Positions 1-13,389 of a DNA stretch of 64,000 nucleotides are shown piece by piece. The notes beneath the pieces were generated by a model. That model saw only the letters and a program-made list of their open reading frames with translations, was not told the origin of the DNA and did not search any database. The DNA is from Inia geoffrensis. Taxonomy: Eukaryota > Chordata > Mammalia > Artiodactyla > Iniidae. Within the stretch, counting starts at the first letter, position 1. The number at the start of each line of letters is the position of its first letter. The position numbers and the translations under genes were made by a program. The stretch lies in contig CM070900.1 in the NCBI GenBank assembly GCA_036417435.1, forward strand, positions 118,498,315-118,562,314, in the 5' to 3' direction.

Positions 1-1035
1 ACTTTCAAATATAACACAAAAACTACAACTCATAAAAATTTAATATGGCAATAAAATAAAATTTAAGACAAAATCTATTTGGCAAAAGACAACAACATCA
101 AAAGACAGCAACAACTACAATTAAAAAAACAAAAGAACAAAAGACAAAATCTTGGGAAAAAATACTTATAACACATTTAACAGTTAATATGCAAGGAATT
201 CCTACAAATCAACAAAACCAAAAACCCAGCAGAAAAACAGAAACAACAACAGTTCACAGAATAGAAATAAAAGGGTTTTTAAGTGTATAAAAAGGTGTTT
301 AATCTCACTTATTTTGGGAGGAAGGTAAATTCAAGCTACATTTAAATTCTAATATTTACTTATCTAATTGTCAAATATCAAAAAGTTCAATAACATAAGG
401 AAATAGGAAATCTTAGATGTTATTTGTTTGTGAGTTGATACAAATCTTTAGGTAGAGAAATTCTGTAACATATAACAAAGTTGAAAGCACATGTTCTTTT
501 TCCTAGAAATTTCACTTATAGGCATTTATCCAGTGTATTCTTGCACTTGTGTGAAATGTCACAAATATTCAGTGTTATGAGGTTCATAATTTAAGTGGCT
601 ACGGGCAGGGGTGAGTTAAATAAATTATGCTGTATCCACACAAAGAAACACAATGTCACTATTAAAAATAACAAAGGAAATTTATATCTAACTCACAAGG
701 AAGACAAACATGGTTATCATATAGAGATAGATAAATAGACAGATAGATAGAGATACTCTTTTGCATCTTGCTTCCTTGCTATAATATACAACTATTTGGT
801 AAAGAAGAAAGGAAATACACACACACACATACACATTTATACTAATATATGGAGACTACCTCTGAAATTGGTGACAGGGGTAGCTTCTAGAAAAGGAATA
901 GGTAGTTGGGGGCAAAGATGAAAGAGAAGACTCTTTTCCCTTTCTATATCCTTTTGCACACTTTGCATTTGCTGTCATGGGAATGCTCTGTTTTTCAGAA
1001 ACCTTTCATTAATTAATAAATAATTAAAAGTAAAA
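1..1035 (+). mobile_element. Old L1 (L1M-type) 3' part, cut by the window edge
   Basis: The A-rich plus strand follows the C-terminal ORF2 and 3' end of ancient mammalian L1s: stretches like 'ctacaaatcaacaaaac', 'gttcacagaatagaaata', 'cacttataggcatttatcc' and 'aaattatgctgtatccacac' occur in family order. No useful frame survives. It contains GATA-like and CA-rich simple repeats (about 722-752 and 815-838). Its 5' continuation is outside the window. Confidence 0.6.
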
Positions 1036-1781
1036 AAATGAATTCTAAGGAGCTGAATTTGTGTCTTACTGCCAAATGTCAGATATGAATATGAAGACAA
1101 GTACAGAAGCTTTGTGCAAAATTAATTCTACATTTGGAACTCATTTTTCCTTTGAGAAAAAGTGATTGAATAAGAGTCCAGATAGGTACTTGTTCTTGAA
1201 ACATTTTTTTTTCCTATGATTTTCTTGTATTCCTTTCACAGCTGTTGTTTGTTTAGCAGCCTTTTTAGATGGCAGGTGGAATGCCCAGGGGAAGTTCTAA
1301 TGCACCCCAGCTGAAGCTGGCTCTGTTGGGGCAAGTTATTCTGCACCGGAGATTTGAGAGCCTGCAGCAGTTTTCAAGGCTAATTCCAAAGGTGAAACTG
1401 TATCTTTGTAATTGAGAAGCACATGTAAACCCCAAGGGTCAACACACTTGTCTGCCTTTAACCCAAGCAACTACCAAGCCATCTAAGTGATTCAAATGCA
1501 TCTTCATCAGAGCAGCCTTCTTCCTTAGACTGTGACATTGCCCTCTCTGTTTATACGTGGGGTCTCCAGGGCTCTGATTTTATTGATACTAATGTCACAT
1601 AAAAGCCTTCAACTTGAGTTGCACAAAAAGGAGAGGATGAAACTGAATATGTGCAAATAAGCTACAGGGCCTGGTTTGATTTTTGTCATTTCCCTGTTTT
1701 CTGGAGGCTTAGTGCATTTGAGTACCTGTGAAAGCTGGTCCCTACAGGTTCTTTCTGGTGATGCCATTGCCCAGTTCACTT

Positions 1782-1813
1782 TATTGGGAGGGTCTAATAT
1801 TGGGAGGGTCTAA
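1782..1813. repeat. Perfect 16-bp tandem duplication
   Basis: The unit TATTGGGAGGGTCTAA occurs twice without a mismatch or spacer. Confidence 0.9.
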
Positions 1814-1998
1814 AATGGAAACTGAATAACAGCAGGTCCCAATTCTCCCCTAAATATATTGGACATCTAAATTTAAAACCCTGGACAAGGTAGAGCAGTA
1901 GGGCATTCATACATACAATGGTCCCTTCAACACAGTAGGGATACTGCTTTGTGTTCCACACAGTATAGTACATCCACAGAGCATTCTTGGGCCAAACA

Positions 1999-2043
1999 TA
2001 TATATATATACATACACACAGACACAAACACACACACACATAT
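1999..2043. repeat. TA/CA-rich microsatellite
   Basis: An alternating (TA)n tract passes into an interrupted (CA)n tract. Confidence 0.85.
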
Positions 2044-2839
2044 AAAAACAAAGAGGTTACAACATGTTGCTCAGCTATATCTACTATTCCCTTCATTGTT
2101 TGCCTCTAGGAAAAGAAAAAGTTATGTCTTTTGACAGATTTTCTGAGCATCAGGACCTGGTCTCGTGAATAGCTTAAAGTAAGCCTGTTGGCTTTCAGAC
2201 CCTTTCATGTCTATTTCTGGACTTCAAACAGTGTAACTTTCCTAGGCCTGATCTTCAGATCCACGCACTGAATTTCTCCCAACTCTCGTTCTCTTCCTTT
2301 CTTTATGCTTCTGAAGGGTACCAGTGTATGCCATTCCCAAATATGCCACTTTGGCATAAAAATTATTTTGAGCTAAATAAGAAGAGTGCTCTGATCTCCC
2401 CTTTTCCTCCTAAAAGCAGGAGATAAAACTTCCATGTGAAAGATGTCCTCCCTATACCTGAAGGAAAGAAACAGTCTTAACAGCAGAGAAGGAGACTCAA
2501 GGCTGAAGAGAACTCTGTACAAAAATAAGTTTGTTAAAATAACTCTTAAATTCCTTTAGCCTCCCCCAGTATTTTAGTTACTTTTCCTCAATTGCTTGTG
2601 TTTGTTCAACCTAGTATAAAATCCTTTAGGTTTTGTCCCTTCTTTAGATCTTCATTTCCTCATGTGGACTTCCACATTATATAAAACGTATGTTAAATAA
2701 AATCTCTATGTTTTTCTCCTGTTAAACTGTCTCATGTCAACTTCATTCTCTGGCCCAGCTGGAGACCCTAAGAGAGGAGAGGTAAAGTTTGCCCTCCTCT
2801 ACAGTTTCTTCCTCTCTCCCATCAAAATGAAATGGTCTT

Positions 2840-3048
2840 GGGCTTCCCTGGTGGCGCAGTGGTTGAGAGTCCGCCTGCTGATGCAGGGGACACTGGTTCG
2901 TGCCCCGGTCTGGGAGGATCCCACATGACACAGAGCAGCTGGGCCTGTGAGCCATGGCCGCTGAGCCTGCATGTCCGGAGCCTGTGCTCCGCAACGGGAG
3001 AGGCCACAACAGTGAGAGGCCCGCCGTAGGGCAAAAGAAAAAAAAAAA
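2840..3048 (+). mobile_element. CHR-2-type tRNA-derived SINE
   Basis: Typical cetacean SINE: head GGCTTCCCTGGTGGCGCAG, B-box-like GGTTCGTGCCCC, then GATCCCACATG, a GC-rich body ending AGTGAGAGGCCCG and an A-rich tail. The target duplication AATGGTCTT is at 2831-2839 and 3052-3060. Few differences from other copies suggest a fairly young insertion. Confidence 0.93.
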
Positions 3049-3234
3049 TGTAATGGTCTTACTACCCATTTCTCCAGTGTCAGATGTTTGTGAAACTACC
3101 ACGTACCTTAATGCATAGCTGAAATTCTAATATATGTGCTAATGTTATACCTTTATATACAACATATTTGCATCTAAATAGGATTGTCTGGAGGTTTAAT
3201 GATTTAACCCAAAGGGATTAAAATGTCTCACATT

Positions 3235-3440
3235 TGTATAGCACTTGGTAGATTATTTCAAGGAGCTTTTCACAAACAAGATTTCTTATGAACTTCTAAG
3301 TCACCCTGAGGCAGAGAGAGTAGGCATTTTAATTTACATGCACACCGTTGATAACTTGAGAAGTTTAGTAGCTGCCTCAGAGCCACACAGTAAGTATTAA
3401 GATATCGACAGAGGTCTGGTGACTTCTGATTCAGCATTCT
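3235..3440 (+). repeat. Probable MIR
   Basis: Diverged match to the MIR body, with a 'ctgaggcagagagag' stretch followed by a 'cctcagagccacacagtaag' stretch and a 'ggtctggtgacttc' end. Moderate confidence because no tail is visible. Confidence 0.5.
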
Positions 3441-3475
3441 TTATTCAACATCTAACACCTCAAAAAGTAGATGTA

Positions 3476-3784
3476 GGGCTTCTCTGGTGGGGCAGTGATT
3501 AAGAATCCGCCTGCCAATGCAGGGGACACGGGCTTGAGCTCTGGTTTGGGAAGATCCCACACGCCGCAGAGCAGCTAAGCCCACGAGTCACAACTACTGA
3601 AGCCCACCCGCCTAGAGCCTGTGCTCTGCAACAAGAGAAGCCACTGTAATGAGAAGCTCACGCACCACAACAAAGAGTAGCTCCTGCGCCGCCACAATTA
3701 GAGAAAGCCCGTGCACAGCAACGAAGATCCAACTTAACCAAAAATAAACAAATAAAAAATAAAATAAATTAATTTTAAAAAAAA
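3476..3784 (+). mobile_element. CHR-1-type tRNA-derived SINE
   Basis: Head GGGCTTCTCTGGTGGGGCAG, GGGAAGATCCCACACGCCGC, the longer CHR-1 body with 'caacaaagagtagctcctg' and 'tagagaaagcccgtg', then an A/T tail. The flanks AAAAAGTAGATGTA and AAAAAGTAGGTGTA are a target duplication with one difference. Confidence 0.93.
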
Positions 3785-4429
3785 GTAGGTGTAATCTGTG
3801 TATTTGTAACTCACAACATGCAAGTGCCCAGTGGCTCCATCTACTCATAGGGCCAGTAACATTCAAGGGATGAAGCTGCAGGTGACATTCTGGACCTCTC
3901 ACCTGTAAGGACACATAGAGTAGAGAGAGCTGTTAGGACTTTTGTCAAACAATGGATGAAACCAGTTTACTGGCTGACAGAATGTCCCAGTAATTTTCTT
4001 CCAAGTTTCATGAATAAACTGCGTCAGAAATACCTGATGTTGGTGTTGGACTTTCTGTTAAAAATGCATATTTCTGAGCCATTACTCCTATTTACTAAAT
4101 CAGAAATACAATCTCTCATGTACATTTTGAGAAACGATAAATTATTTTCTCTTCTTGAATACAAATATATGTCATTTCCATCCTAAAATTCTCCAATATT
4201 TACGATGATCTCATAGACAGGCTAACTCAAAGCTTTCAAGTTTTTCCCTAGCCAGTATTCCCCAGTTAGTTCCTTACAACTATTTTTCACATTGATTCCT
4301 GTGCATATTCTGCAGTTTTCTCCCTTAGGGCTTTTCCAACCATGAGTTGCCATTACTTTCATTACCTAATTTTTCTTGATCAGCTGAGACGTTCTCCTTC
4401 CTCAGAACTCACAGCACCCTTTTTAGTGT
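3785..4429. other. Unique gene-free stretch
   Basis: Nothing beyond moderately AT-rich unique sequence was recognised. The 76-codon plus frame at 3956-4186 has no domain and no splice context. Confidence 0.55.
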
Positions 4430-5715
4430 TAGTTCTATGACTTTTGACAATTGCATAGAGTCATACAGCCACTACAAACAAGAAATAGAAGTTTCATCCT
4501 TCAGAAATTCCCTTAGACCCCTTTGTAGGAAGTGCTTCCTCCCCAGCCCCTGACTCTGGCTCATCAGTTTCCCATCCCTATAGTTTTGCCTATTCCGATT
4601 GTCGTATAAGTGGAATCATACAACATATAGTCTCCTGAGTCTGGCTTCATACACTTAATACAGTACATTTGATATTCATTCATATTATACTGTAAATCAC
4701 TTATTTATTACTTTTGCTTGCTGAATATTATTTCATTTTGTGAGTGTACACTTCCTTAATATGTTCACCAGTTGAAGGGCATTTGGATTGTTTCCGCTTT
4801 TTAGGTATTATGCATATAGCTACTATAAACATTTGCATATGGGATACAGGTTTTTGCGTAAGTATAAGATTTTTATTTCTCTTGAGTAAGTATCTAGTAG
4901 TGGAATTTATGAGTTGCATGGTAACTGTACATTTTAACTTTACAAAAAATGGCCAGAGTATTTTTTCAAACGGTTGTACATTCTTACTAGCAGTGTTTGA
5001 GAGGTCCAATTGCTGTACCTCTTTCTGATAGTTGTGTATTTGTACCTCACTGTGGTTTTAATTTGCATTTCCTTAATGACCAATGATGCTGAATATATTT
5101 TCATGTGCCTATTTATCATCCATATATCTTCTTTGGTCTAGTGTTTGTCTAAACCTTTGTGTATACATATACTTTTATTAAGTGGTTTATTTTCTTGTTA
5201 TGGAGTTTTGAAAGTACCTTAAATATCTTGGATACATGTCCTTTATTAGATACAGGTTTTACAAATATTTTTCCAAGTCTGTGGTTTGGATTTTCCTTTT
5301 GTCAACAGTTTCTTTCAAAGAACAGAAGTTTTTCAATTTCCGTGAAGTTCAATTTATTCATTTTTTTTAATGGACTGTGCTTTTGGTATCATATCTAAGA
5401 AATCTTTGCTGAACCTAAGGCCATAAATATTTTCTCCTTTGTTTTCTTCTAGGAGTTTTATTTTACATTGTGGTCCATGATATATTTTGAGTTAATTTTG
5501 TGCACAAGTCAAGTTTCCTTTGGTTGGAAAGATTGAACTTTCTTCATTAAAATGTCTTTGCAACTTGATTGAAGGTCAATTGACCATATATGTGTGGTTC
5601 TATTTCTGGATTAAATATTCTGTTTCATTGATCAATGTGATAACTTATGTTTTGATAACACTATGGCTTTGTAAAAAATCACGTTCTATCTTACATCGAA
5701 GTTACTTAATATGTT
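4430..5715 (-). mobile_element. Old L1 (L1M-type), ORF2 C-terminal region
   Basis: The plus strand shows the complement of L1 ORF2 in order: 'ataagtggaatcatac', 'gaatattatttcatt', 'ccagttgaagggcat', 'tgcatttccttaatgacc', 'catttattcattt'. Frames are fragmented by many stops and indels, so it is ancient and dead. Confidence 0.75.
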
Positions 5716-6625
5716 TACCTGGGCTCTTTAGCTAAATTATGAACTAAGGGCAGGATTTGGGTCTGATAGATATTTGTATCTTTGAGATTGCTTAGCCTAA
5801 AGGCTTGCACAGAGAAGATGATCAAGATTTGATGAATATGTGGTTTCAAATCTCATTTCTGTCTGTAGAGCTACCATCAGAGTTTTGTTTGCTGGAGGAC
5901 AAACTTAAGTTGGCAAGTTGGATAGAAGGAAGAATATAATTTTCTTCCTTTTTATTCTGAGAAGGACACATACACTTTTGCATGATATAAAGATAATCCA
6001 ATTTATTAGAAATTAGACAAAAAGTGTTTTATCTGCTGTTGCAAGATCCAAATTTCAGAGCCATCAGATTCATATAGCATCTTGGTCCTGAAGGGAATAA
6101 AAAAAGGTTTACAAAAAGAAACTCATGGGGATTATTTAGAGTTGTGAAATATTTTCAAGTGAAAGTGAACACATTCTGGAAACAGAGAAAAACAGCATTA
6201 AAATGTTACGTTGTAAAATTCTTGATTTATGTGTGTATGTGTGGAGTACTGATAATATTATTTGTTGCAGAGTAGTGGTAAACATTTGGGGCTTTCACAT
6301 TATGAAACAACTTATTTAGAGATGAGACAAACAGTGTCTTCCTTGCCAGTACTATCTGAACAGTAGGCATTAATTTCTAGTATTATCTGCTGTTTGCTAA
6401 TTATGCAGAGCAAGTTAAAGAGCAAGTGACGTTTCCAGGAATGAGGGAACACTAACTGTATCAGATGAGTTGTGTCTTTTTTTTCTGACAGGACAGATGT
6501 CAGACTGTGTTGGCACTTCCACAAATGCACAAATAATGTCAACAATGGATGTTAATTTATAGAAGAATTCTTATTACCCAGTGCCTTAATATGATAAATC
6601 ATATTATCTCTTTTTCTCATATAAT
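5716..6625. other. Gene-free stretch with a possible L2 scrap
   Basis: About 5735-5840 resembles the 3' end of an L2 on the plus strand, but weakly. The remainder is unique and AT-rich. Confidence 0.4.
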
Positions 6626-8651
6626 TTTTTTAACATCTTTATTGAAGTATAATTGCTTTACAATGGTTTGTTAGTCTCTGCTTTCTAACAAAGTGAATAG
6701 GCTATACATATACATATATCCCCATATCTCCTCCCTCTTGCGCCTCCTTCCCACCCTCACTATGCCATCCCTCTAAGCAGTCACAAAGCACTGAGCTGAT
6801 CTCCCTGTGCTATGCAGCTGCTTCCCACTAGCTATCAATTTTACATTTGTTAGTATATATAAGTCCATGCCACTCTCTCACTTCGTCCCAGCTTATCCTT
6901 CCCCCTACCTGTGTCCTCAAGTCCATTCTCTAAGCCTGTATCTTTATTCCTGTCTTGCCCCTAGGTTTTTCAGAACCATTTTTTTTCTTTTTTAGATTCC
7001 ATATACATGTGATAGCATACGGTATTTGTTTTTCTCTTTCTGACTTCACTCTGTATGAGAGACCCTAGGTCCATCCACCTCACTATAAATAACTCAATTT
7101 CATTTCTTTTTATGGCTGAGTAATATTCCATTGTATATATGCACCACATCTTCTTTATCCATTCATCTGTCAATGGACACTTAGGTTGCTTCCATGTCTT
7201 GCTTATTGTGAATAGAGCTGCAATGAACATTGTAGTTCATGACACTTTTTGAAGTATGGTTTTCTCAGGGTATATGCCCAGTAGTGGGATTGCTGGGTCA
7301 TACTGTAGTTCTATTTTTAGTTTTTTAAGGAACCTCTACACTGTTCTCCATAGTGGCTGTATCAATTTACATTCCCACCAACAGTGCAAGAGGGTTCCCT
7401 TTTCTCCACACCCTCTCCAGCATTTACTGTTTGTAGATTTTTTGTTGATGGCCATTCTGAATGGTGCGAGGTGATACCTCATTGTAGTTTTGACTGGCAT
7501 TTCTCTACTGATTAGTGATGTTGAGCATTCTTTCATGTGTTTCTTGGCAATCTGTATGTCTTCTTTGAAGAAATGTTAGGTCTTCTGCCCATTTTTGGAT
7601 TGGGTTGTTTGTTTTTTTGGTATTGAGCTGCATGAGCTGCTTGTAAATTTTGGAAATTAAACCTTTGTCAGTTGTTTGATTTGCAAATATTCTCTCCCAT
7701 TCTGAGGGTTGTCTTTTGGTCTTGTTTCTGGTTTCCTTTGCTATGCAAAAGCTGTTAAGTTTCATTAGGTCTCACTTGTTTATTTTTGTTTTTATTTCCA
7801 TTTCTCTAGGAGGTGGGTCAAAAAGGATCTTGCTGTGATTTATGTCATAGAGTGTTCTGCCTATGTTTCCTCTAAGAGTTTTATAGTGTCTGGCCTTACA
7901 TTTAGGTCTTTAATACATTTTGAGTTTATTTTTTTGTATGGTGTTAGCGAGTGTTCTAATTTCATTCTTTTACATATAACTGCCCAGTTTTCCCAGCACC
8001 ACTTATTGAAGAGACTCTGTTTTCTCCATTGTATGCTCTTGCCTCCTTTATCAAAAGTAAGGTGACTATATGTGTGTGGGTTTATCTCTGGGCTTTCTAT
8101 CCTGTTCCATTGACCTCTATTTCTGTTTTTGTGTCAGTACCATACTATCTTGATTACTGTAGCTTTGTGGTATAGTCTGAAGTCACAGAGCCTGATTCCT
8201 CTAACTCTGCTTTTCTTTCTCACGATTGCTTTGGCTATTCAGGGTCTTCTGTGTTTCCATACAAATTGTTGATTTTTTGTTCTAGTTCTGTGGAAAATGC
8301 CATTGGTAGTTTGATAGGGATTGCATTGAATTTGTAGATTGCTTTGGATAGTATAGTCATTGCACAATGTTGATTCTTCCAATCCAAGAACATGGTATAT
8401 CTCTCCATCTGTTTGTATCATCTTTAATTTTTTCATCAGTGTCTTATAGTTTTCTGCATACAGGTCTTTTGTCTACTTAGGAAGGTTTATTCCCAGGTAT
8501 TTGATGCTTTTTGTTGCAGTGGTAAATGGGAGTGTTTCCTTAATTACTCTTTCAGATTTTTCATCATTAGTGTATAGGAATGCAAGAGATTTCTGTGCAT
8601 TAATTTTGTATCCTGCTACTTTACCAAATTCATTGATTAGCTCTAGTAGTA
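6626..8651 (-). mobile_element. 5'-truncated L1, ORF2 C-terminal half and 3' UTR
   Basis: The 3' end appears on the plus strand as a T run and AACATCTTTATTGAAGTATA. ORF2 pieces on the minus strand include '[10 protein letters not shown]', 'IQKWAEDL', '[20 protein letters not shown]' and '[15 protein letters not shown]'. They fall in different frames, so the ORF is broken. The element ends abruptly near 8651, a 5' truncation typical of L1. No clear target duplication was found. It is less diverged than the 4430-5715 element. Confidence 0.92.
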
Positions 8652-10234
8652 AATGAAATCTTTGAGTATCATTTAATATGGACATGGCTTAGGATAGTCC
8701 ATCTCTCCAGCTTCTTTCAAATCCAGCTTATCATATGCTTTAGCAATCTGAAGTGTTTTTGTCTCCTTTCTCTTTAGATGCCTGTCTTGAGAATGAAAAG
8801 CACATGCTTTCTGAATTCCTATTTGACATGATGTTTCTGTACCCAAGTATCATGCCACTGAGGGCTACATAACATTAATATGAGAAAACAATTATAAAAA
8901 TTAAAATAACATTTTTATTATAAAATACATGTACAACTCTCTTTTTATAAAGAAAAGTTTTAAAAATAAAGTGTAAAAATGATGCCTGTGTCTCACAATT
9001 ACTGAACTTTTGAAAATATTTCATCTATTTCTTACCTGGTTATATTTCTTTCATTTTACTGCTAGGGTATTTTAAATAAAATTCTAGGTATCATATCATT
9101 TCTTCCATAATATGTCTCTTTAACAGAGAAGATTTTTTAAAAATTTAATCACAGTACATAACCATACCTAAAAAAATTAGCAATAATTATTTTATATCAG
9201 CCAATGTCCAGTTCATTTTCAAACCTTCCCAGTTGTCTCAAACATATCTTCTTATAGTTTATTTACTTGAATCTGAATCCAAACATATCTCACACAGCAC
9301 AATGGAATGATTTCTGTCTTAAATTTCTTTTACTCCGTAACACTTTCCCCCTTTCCACTATCACTCTTTACCCTCCTCTCAAGGTCATTTCTTTTAAACC
9401 AGGTCATTTGTCCTATAGGATTTCTCCCATTATACATTTGACTGAATGATATTTTTGTGGATCAATTTTAGTATATTTGTCTGGACCTATTTTCTATGTA
9501 TAGTTGTTGTATCTATAATCCTAATTAGATTCAGGGATTCAGGTTTCATTTCATTTTATTTAATTTGCAAAACACATAAGTGGTTCTACTTGCTTCTTAT
9601 TGTTTCACATTAGGAAACACATGATATCTGATTTTCCTACTTTTAGTGATACTTAGATTGTTCAAGAGGTTCAGCTTCATCCATTATAAAATTGCCTTCT
9701 ACCATTTACCTAATGGTTTTAGCAGCCACTGATGATTGCTATCTAGATCAGTTATTATATTAGGTCTTGCAAAATGAAGATTTTCTAATTCTATTATTCC
9801 TTACTTATTTGTTAGATTTCTTCTATACATCTCTGTTAATATTATCAATATTTATAACACTTATTTTCCCAAATAATTTTGTGATATTTTTACCTCATCA
9901 GAAAACAAAAAAAAAACCTGTTATTCAAAGTAATGGCAAAGATTTTGAAGTAGGAAACAAGGAAGAGACAAGCAGATTTTCTGTTGTCCTTTGCTGAAAA
10001 ACAGCAACAACAACCAATTGATGCAGTTCCCTGGAACATAAATATACTGTCAAAAAGAGCAACCATCTGGGACACAAGTATATAAATGTGTAACATTAGC
10101 ATATTGTATGAGAGTATAATCATATAAAGCAATAGACATTTAAACAAAAATTTGTTAAAATTTTGATTAAATTTCATTAATGGAAGCTCCTACTAGAATA
10201 TCACAGGAAGATAGGGGTTTTTTTGTCTATTTTG
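8652..10234. other. Gene-free AT-rich stretch, possible old L1 fragment
   Basis: About 9080-9560 weakly resembles an old L1 3' region on the minus strand ('ccaggtcatttgtcctatag'). The rest is unique. Frames are short and unconvincing. Confidence 0.35.
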
Positions 10235-10330
10235 TTTAGTGCTGGATTGTCAAGACCTAGACATGCTTGGCACATCAGAGGCTCTTGGTAAATATTTACT
10301 GAATCAATATTGAATTAATGAGTGAGATAA
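10235..10330 (+). repeat. L2 3' end fragment
   Basis: The sequence follows the L2 terminus: 'tggcacatcagaggctcttgg', then 'aaatatttactgaat', then a GAAT-like tail. Short and diverged. Confidence 0.5.
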
Positions 10331-11139
10331 TTTCAAGAAATGAGTAGTTAACAGTGATTACATCAAAGAAAAAGAATGAGGAGGAAAATCCAGTCTGGTT
10401 ATTTGTAGCAATAGTTCACCACTGCGAGTTAAGAACTCACATTAAGAATGTATGTGCACCATCATGTGTAAATTTTAATGGCTTTTAATTATTTACTTAC
10501 TTCTCTTGCTAATAAACCACAAATATCTGTGTGCCAAAGAATTAGGGGCATAATTTTTATTTCTTTCATTAATAGCCTCTAGTCCTATTTCTCCACTCAG
10601 AAACAATTTCAATTGTGTTCTCCATGCTTAAAAACTACTTGTTGAATGGATGACTGCACAATTCATTAGTTTACTGATGTTGGTGATAAAATACGTATTC
10701 AATTTTTCTCTATAGAAAAGGACTGTTTTAAGATTTCTGACCTGTAGTTATTATTATTTTAATTAATTGTACTATTACTAGTATGGGGATACATATATTT
10801 AAAAATCGTTTCTGAAATTAAAGAAAATCTAAAGCACAATCTAAAAAAACCTTGTAATGTCACATATATTTTTTAAACAAAGAAAAACGTTCTTGATTTA
10901 GAGATGCTGGTCTGCTGATGCTCCTCCGATTACTCTGAAAATGCCCCCTCTCTTCTTAAATGCCCCCTCTTCTTTTCATCTCTTACATGCAAGGGTTAAT
11001 GTTCATTGTTTCTCCTTTAGTGAGTTATTTGACTCTTACAATGTCAACAGTGTTACCTAAATTTTTATCACACACGCACACGCACACATACACACACACA
11101 CTATTTCACCAGAACTGACCTTTTCCTGTGTCTGGGTCT
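10331..11139. other. Gene-free stretch with a CA microsatellite
   Basis: Unique AT-rich sequence; an interrupted (CA)n lies at 11072-11101. No gene is supported. Confidence 0.5.
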
Positions 11140-12055
11140 GCATTTCCAGTTGCACAATACCTCAAACATGTCTGAAGCCAAGTTCCAAATAGAATACCTA
11201 AACAGTTTTATTATATCCTAAAGAATTTATTATTTCTGCCAATGTACAGTTTTCTCAGTGTCTCAAGCTTAAAACTTTGTTATCACCCTTATCTCCTTGA
11301 TCTGTTTTGCTATCCACCTGTAATTCATCACTAAATTCTATTGGTTTGACTTCTCCAGTCTCTTGAATTGGTCTCTTCTGTTCCATTCCCATGGTCTCTT
11401 CTCTCATTACCTCTCACTTCAACTATTATAATAACCTCTTAATTGTTCCTCAGTCTTTCTCTACTCTAATTTTGTCTCCTGCTGCAGAGCAATCTTCCTA
11501 ATGCACAACTGTAAGTACATCACATTTCTGCTCACAAAACTCAGCAGGTCCCCATTACAGAGGATTCAATATAAACTATTGTTTGGCTTTTATGACCCTC
11601 GTCTGAATCTTCCATAACATATGCCTTAATCTCCAGGCAAAGTGATTCCCAAATAAAATCAAGGGCTTCCAGCCTCTGCCTTGTTGATTATGTTTCTCTC
11701 CATCTTGAATGTCCCCTTTCCACAGCCTTTTTTCCATCCTTGTCCATAAAAACACCCCCATCCTTCAAGACACTGCACAAATGCCACAGCTTTTCAAGAG
11801 ACTGTTTTACTCATGCCTTCATCATATTGCAGCCTCTCTTTTATGAATATCTAAAATATTTGTCAATACTTCTTATAGAACAATGATCACATGTGAATAT
11901 ATATTATGACTATTTGTATACTTATTGGATCTCCACTTTAGGAAAGAAGCCAAGTTTTTTAGTATATTCAATATTTTTTATTCCTCATTCACAAAACATG
12001 GCACAGTATTTTGCACACTGTAAAGCTTCGTAAGTATATGTTCAATTAAATTTAA
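11140..12055 (+). repeat. L2 LINE fragment
   Basis: Pyrimidine-rich text with the L2 3' order: a 'ctctcttctctcattacctc'-type stretch, 'cctgctgcagagcaatcttc', 'ccttcaagacactgcacaaatg' region, then 'cacagtattttgcacac' and 'gtatatgttcaatt'. Diverged, with no open frame. Confidence 0.55.
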
Positions 12056-13389
12056 CAGGTCTTTGTGGTAATTCTGAAAAAATTAGCTACATTCCTTCCA
12101 TGTTTAATGGAATAATCATGTTACGGCTACTGAGCTGACATCAGCCTGGTGTTACCCAGGCGTTACTGGCCTAGATAAAGGCGTGAGAGTCAAAATGCAT
12201 GGCAAGGCTGACCATGAAACTTAGACAGGAACCACACTTTTTGCTTCCTTTATGCACGTCACACACAAGCTAATACAATGCTGATCATGCCTTGACTAAT
12301 ACATTCTTGCTAAATGAATAATTTATATAAACTACAATATTTGTCCCTAAAATTCCTCCAGTAATAACAAAGGACTCACTATTTTGAAATCAGCTGATCA
12401 AAGTCCTCCAATATCTAGATTTGTTTTTCACCCCTCTAAGGAGAAACACCAATGTCATAACAAAACAAGCTAATTTTAGCAACTGAATTCCTGTAAATAA
12501 TTTCCAGGAAGGAAATATACACAAGGCCACATGTCTGACACTTCTCGGCTTACTATTTCTTTGTCTTATGTTGTCCTGCTGCACGTGAGGACTCATGTTC
12601 ATAATAATAGACCAAGGGCACTGCCAGACCCTTCTTCAGCAAAGACTGATCAGTGTTCTGTCTCCTGTGTTTCATAAAGCAAATAAGTACTTTATACATT
12701 TTTGATTTTCAAAAGCAGGAGTTCACACTAAAAGTGTTTTTGAATAATAAAGTTAAGGAGATGCCACATATCACAATCTCTTTGAATTCAAGTTACAATA
12801 ACTTACCAAGTAATTAAAACTATAGCATGCTCTAACTGAGAGCTTCCCACCATTCCCTACTCCATGAGGTGGAATTGGAGTAGGAGGAAACACTGAAAAT
12901 TAAAAAGCAAAACAAAACAAAACAAAACTCTATAGTTGTCTGGTGCCACCAAATAAACAAAAGTTATTGGATAAAGCATCTCAGTTCTCTTAATGGCTCT
13001 AGAAATGGATAGTTATATAAATACTCTATCAAGTGCTTAAGAATGACATACCTTTGTTATAGAGCTGTGGTAGGTAAAACCGCAGGTCTGTGGTGAGAAG
13101 GTGGAACTCTCTCTCCTCCACTGGATATCTTGATAAAGGAGGGATAATTGGATTAAACAAATGTTGAGGAATGTTACATAGGGGAATAGAGCAGGAAGAA
13201 TTCTGCTCTATTGTTGTCTTAGGAGAATTCCTTTTTCTTTCTGGATTCCACCCTAACTAGTCGGATTTATATTGGAAAACATCTAGCTTCTGTGGGCCTC
13301 AGTTTCTCCTTACACAATAAAAGGAAGTTGAACCACATGATCATTATGGACCCTTGCAGATTTCTTTCTCTTAGGGAGAAACAGACAAT
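12056..13389. other. Gene-free stretch
   Basis: Mostly unique sequence. A short (AAAAC)n run lies at about 12906-12927. The 70-codon minus frame at 12390-12602 has no domain. Confidence 0.5.

Larger units (their letters stand above)
1036..2839. other. Unique gene-free stretch
   Basis: No gene or young repeat was recognised. It contains a perfect 16-bp tandem duplication (1782-1813) and a TA/CA-rich simple repeat (1999-2043). The part at about 1240-1790 has higher GC than its surroundings and no repeat signature. Frames here are short and lack any domain. Confidence 0.6.
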
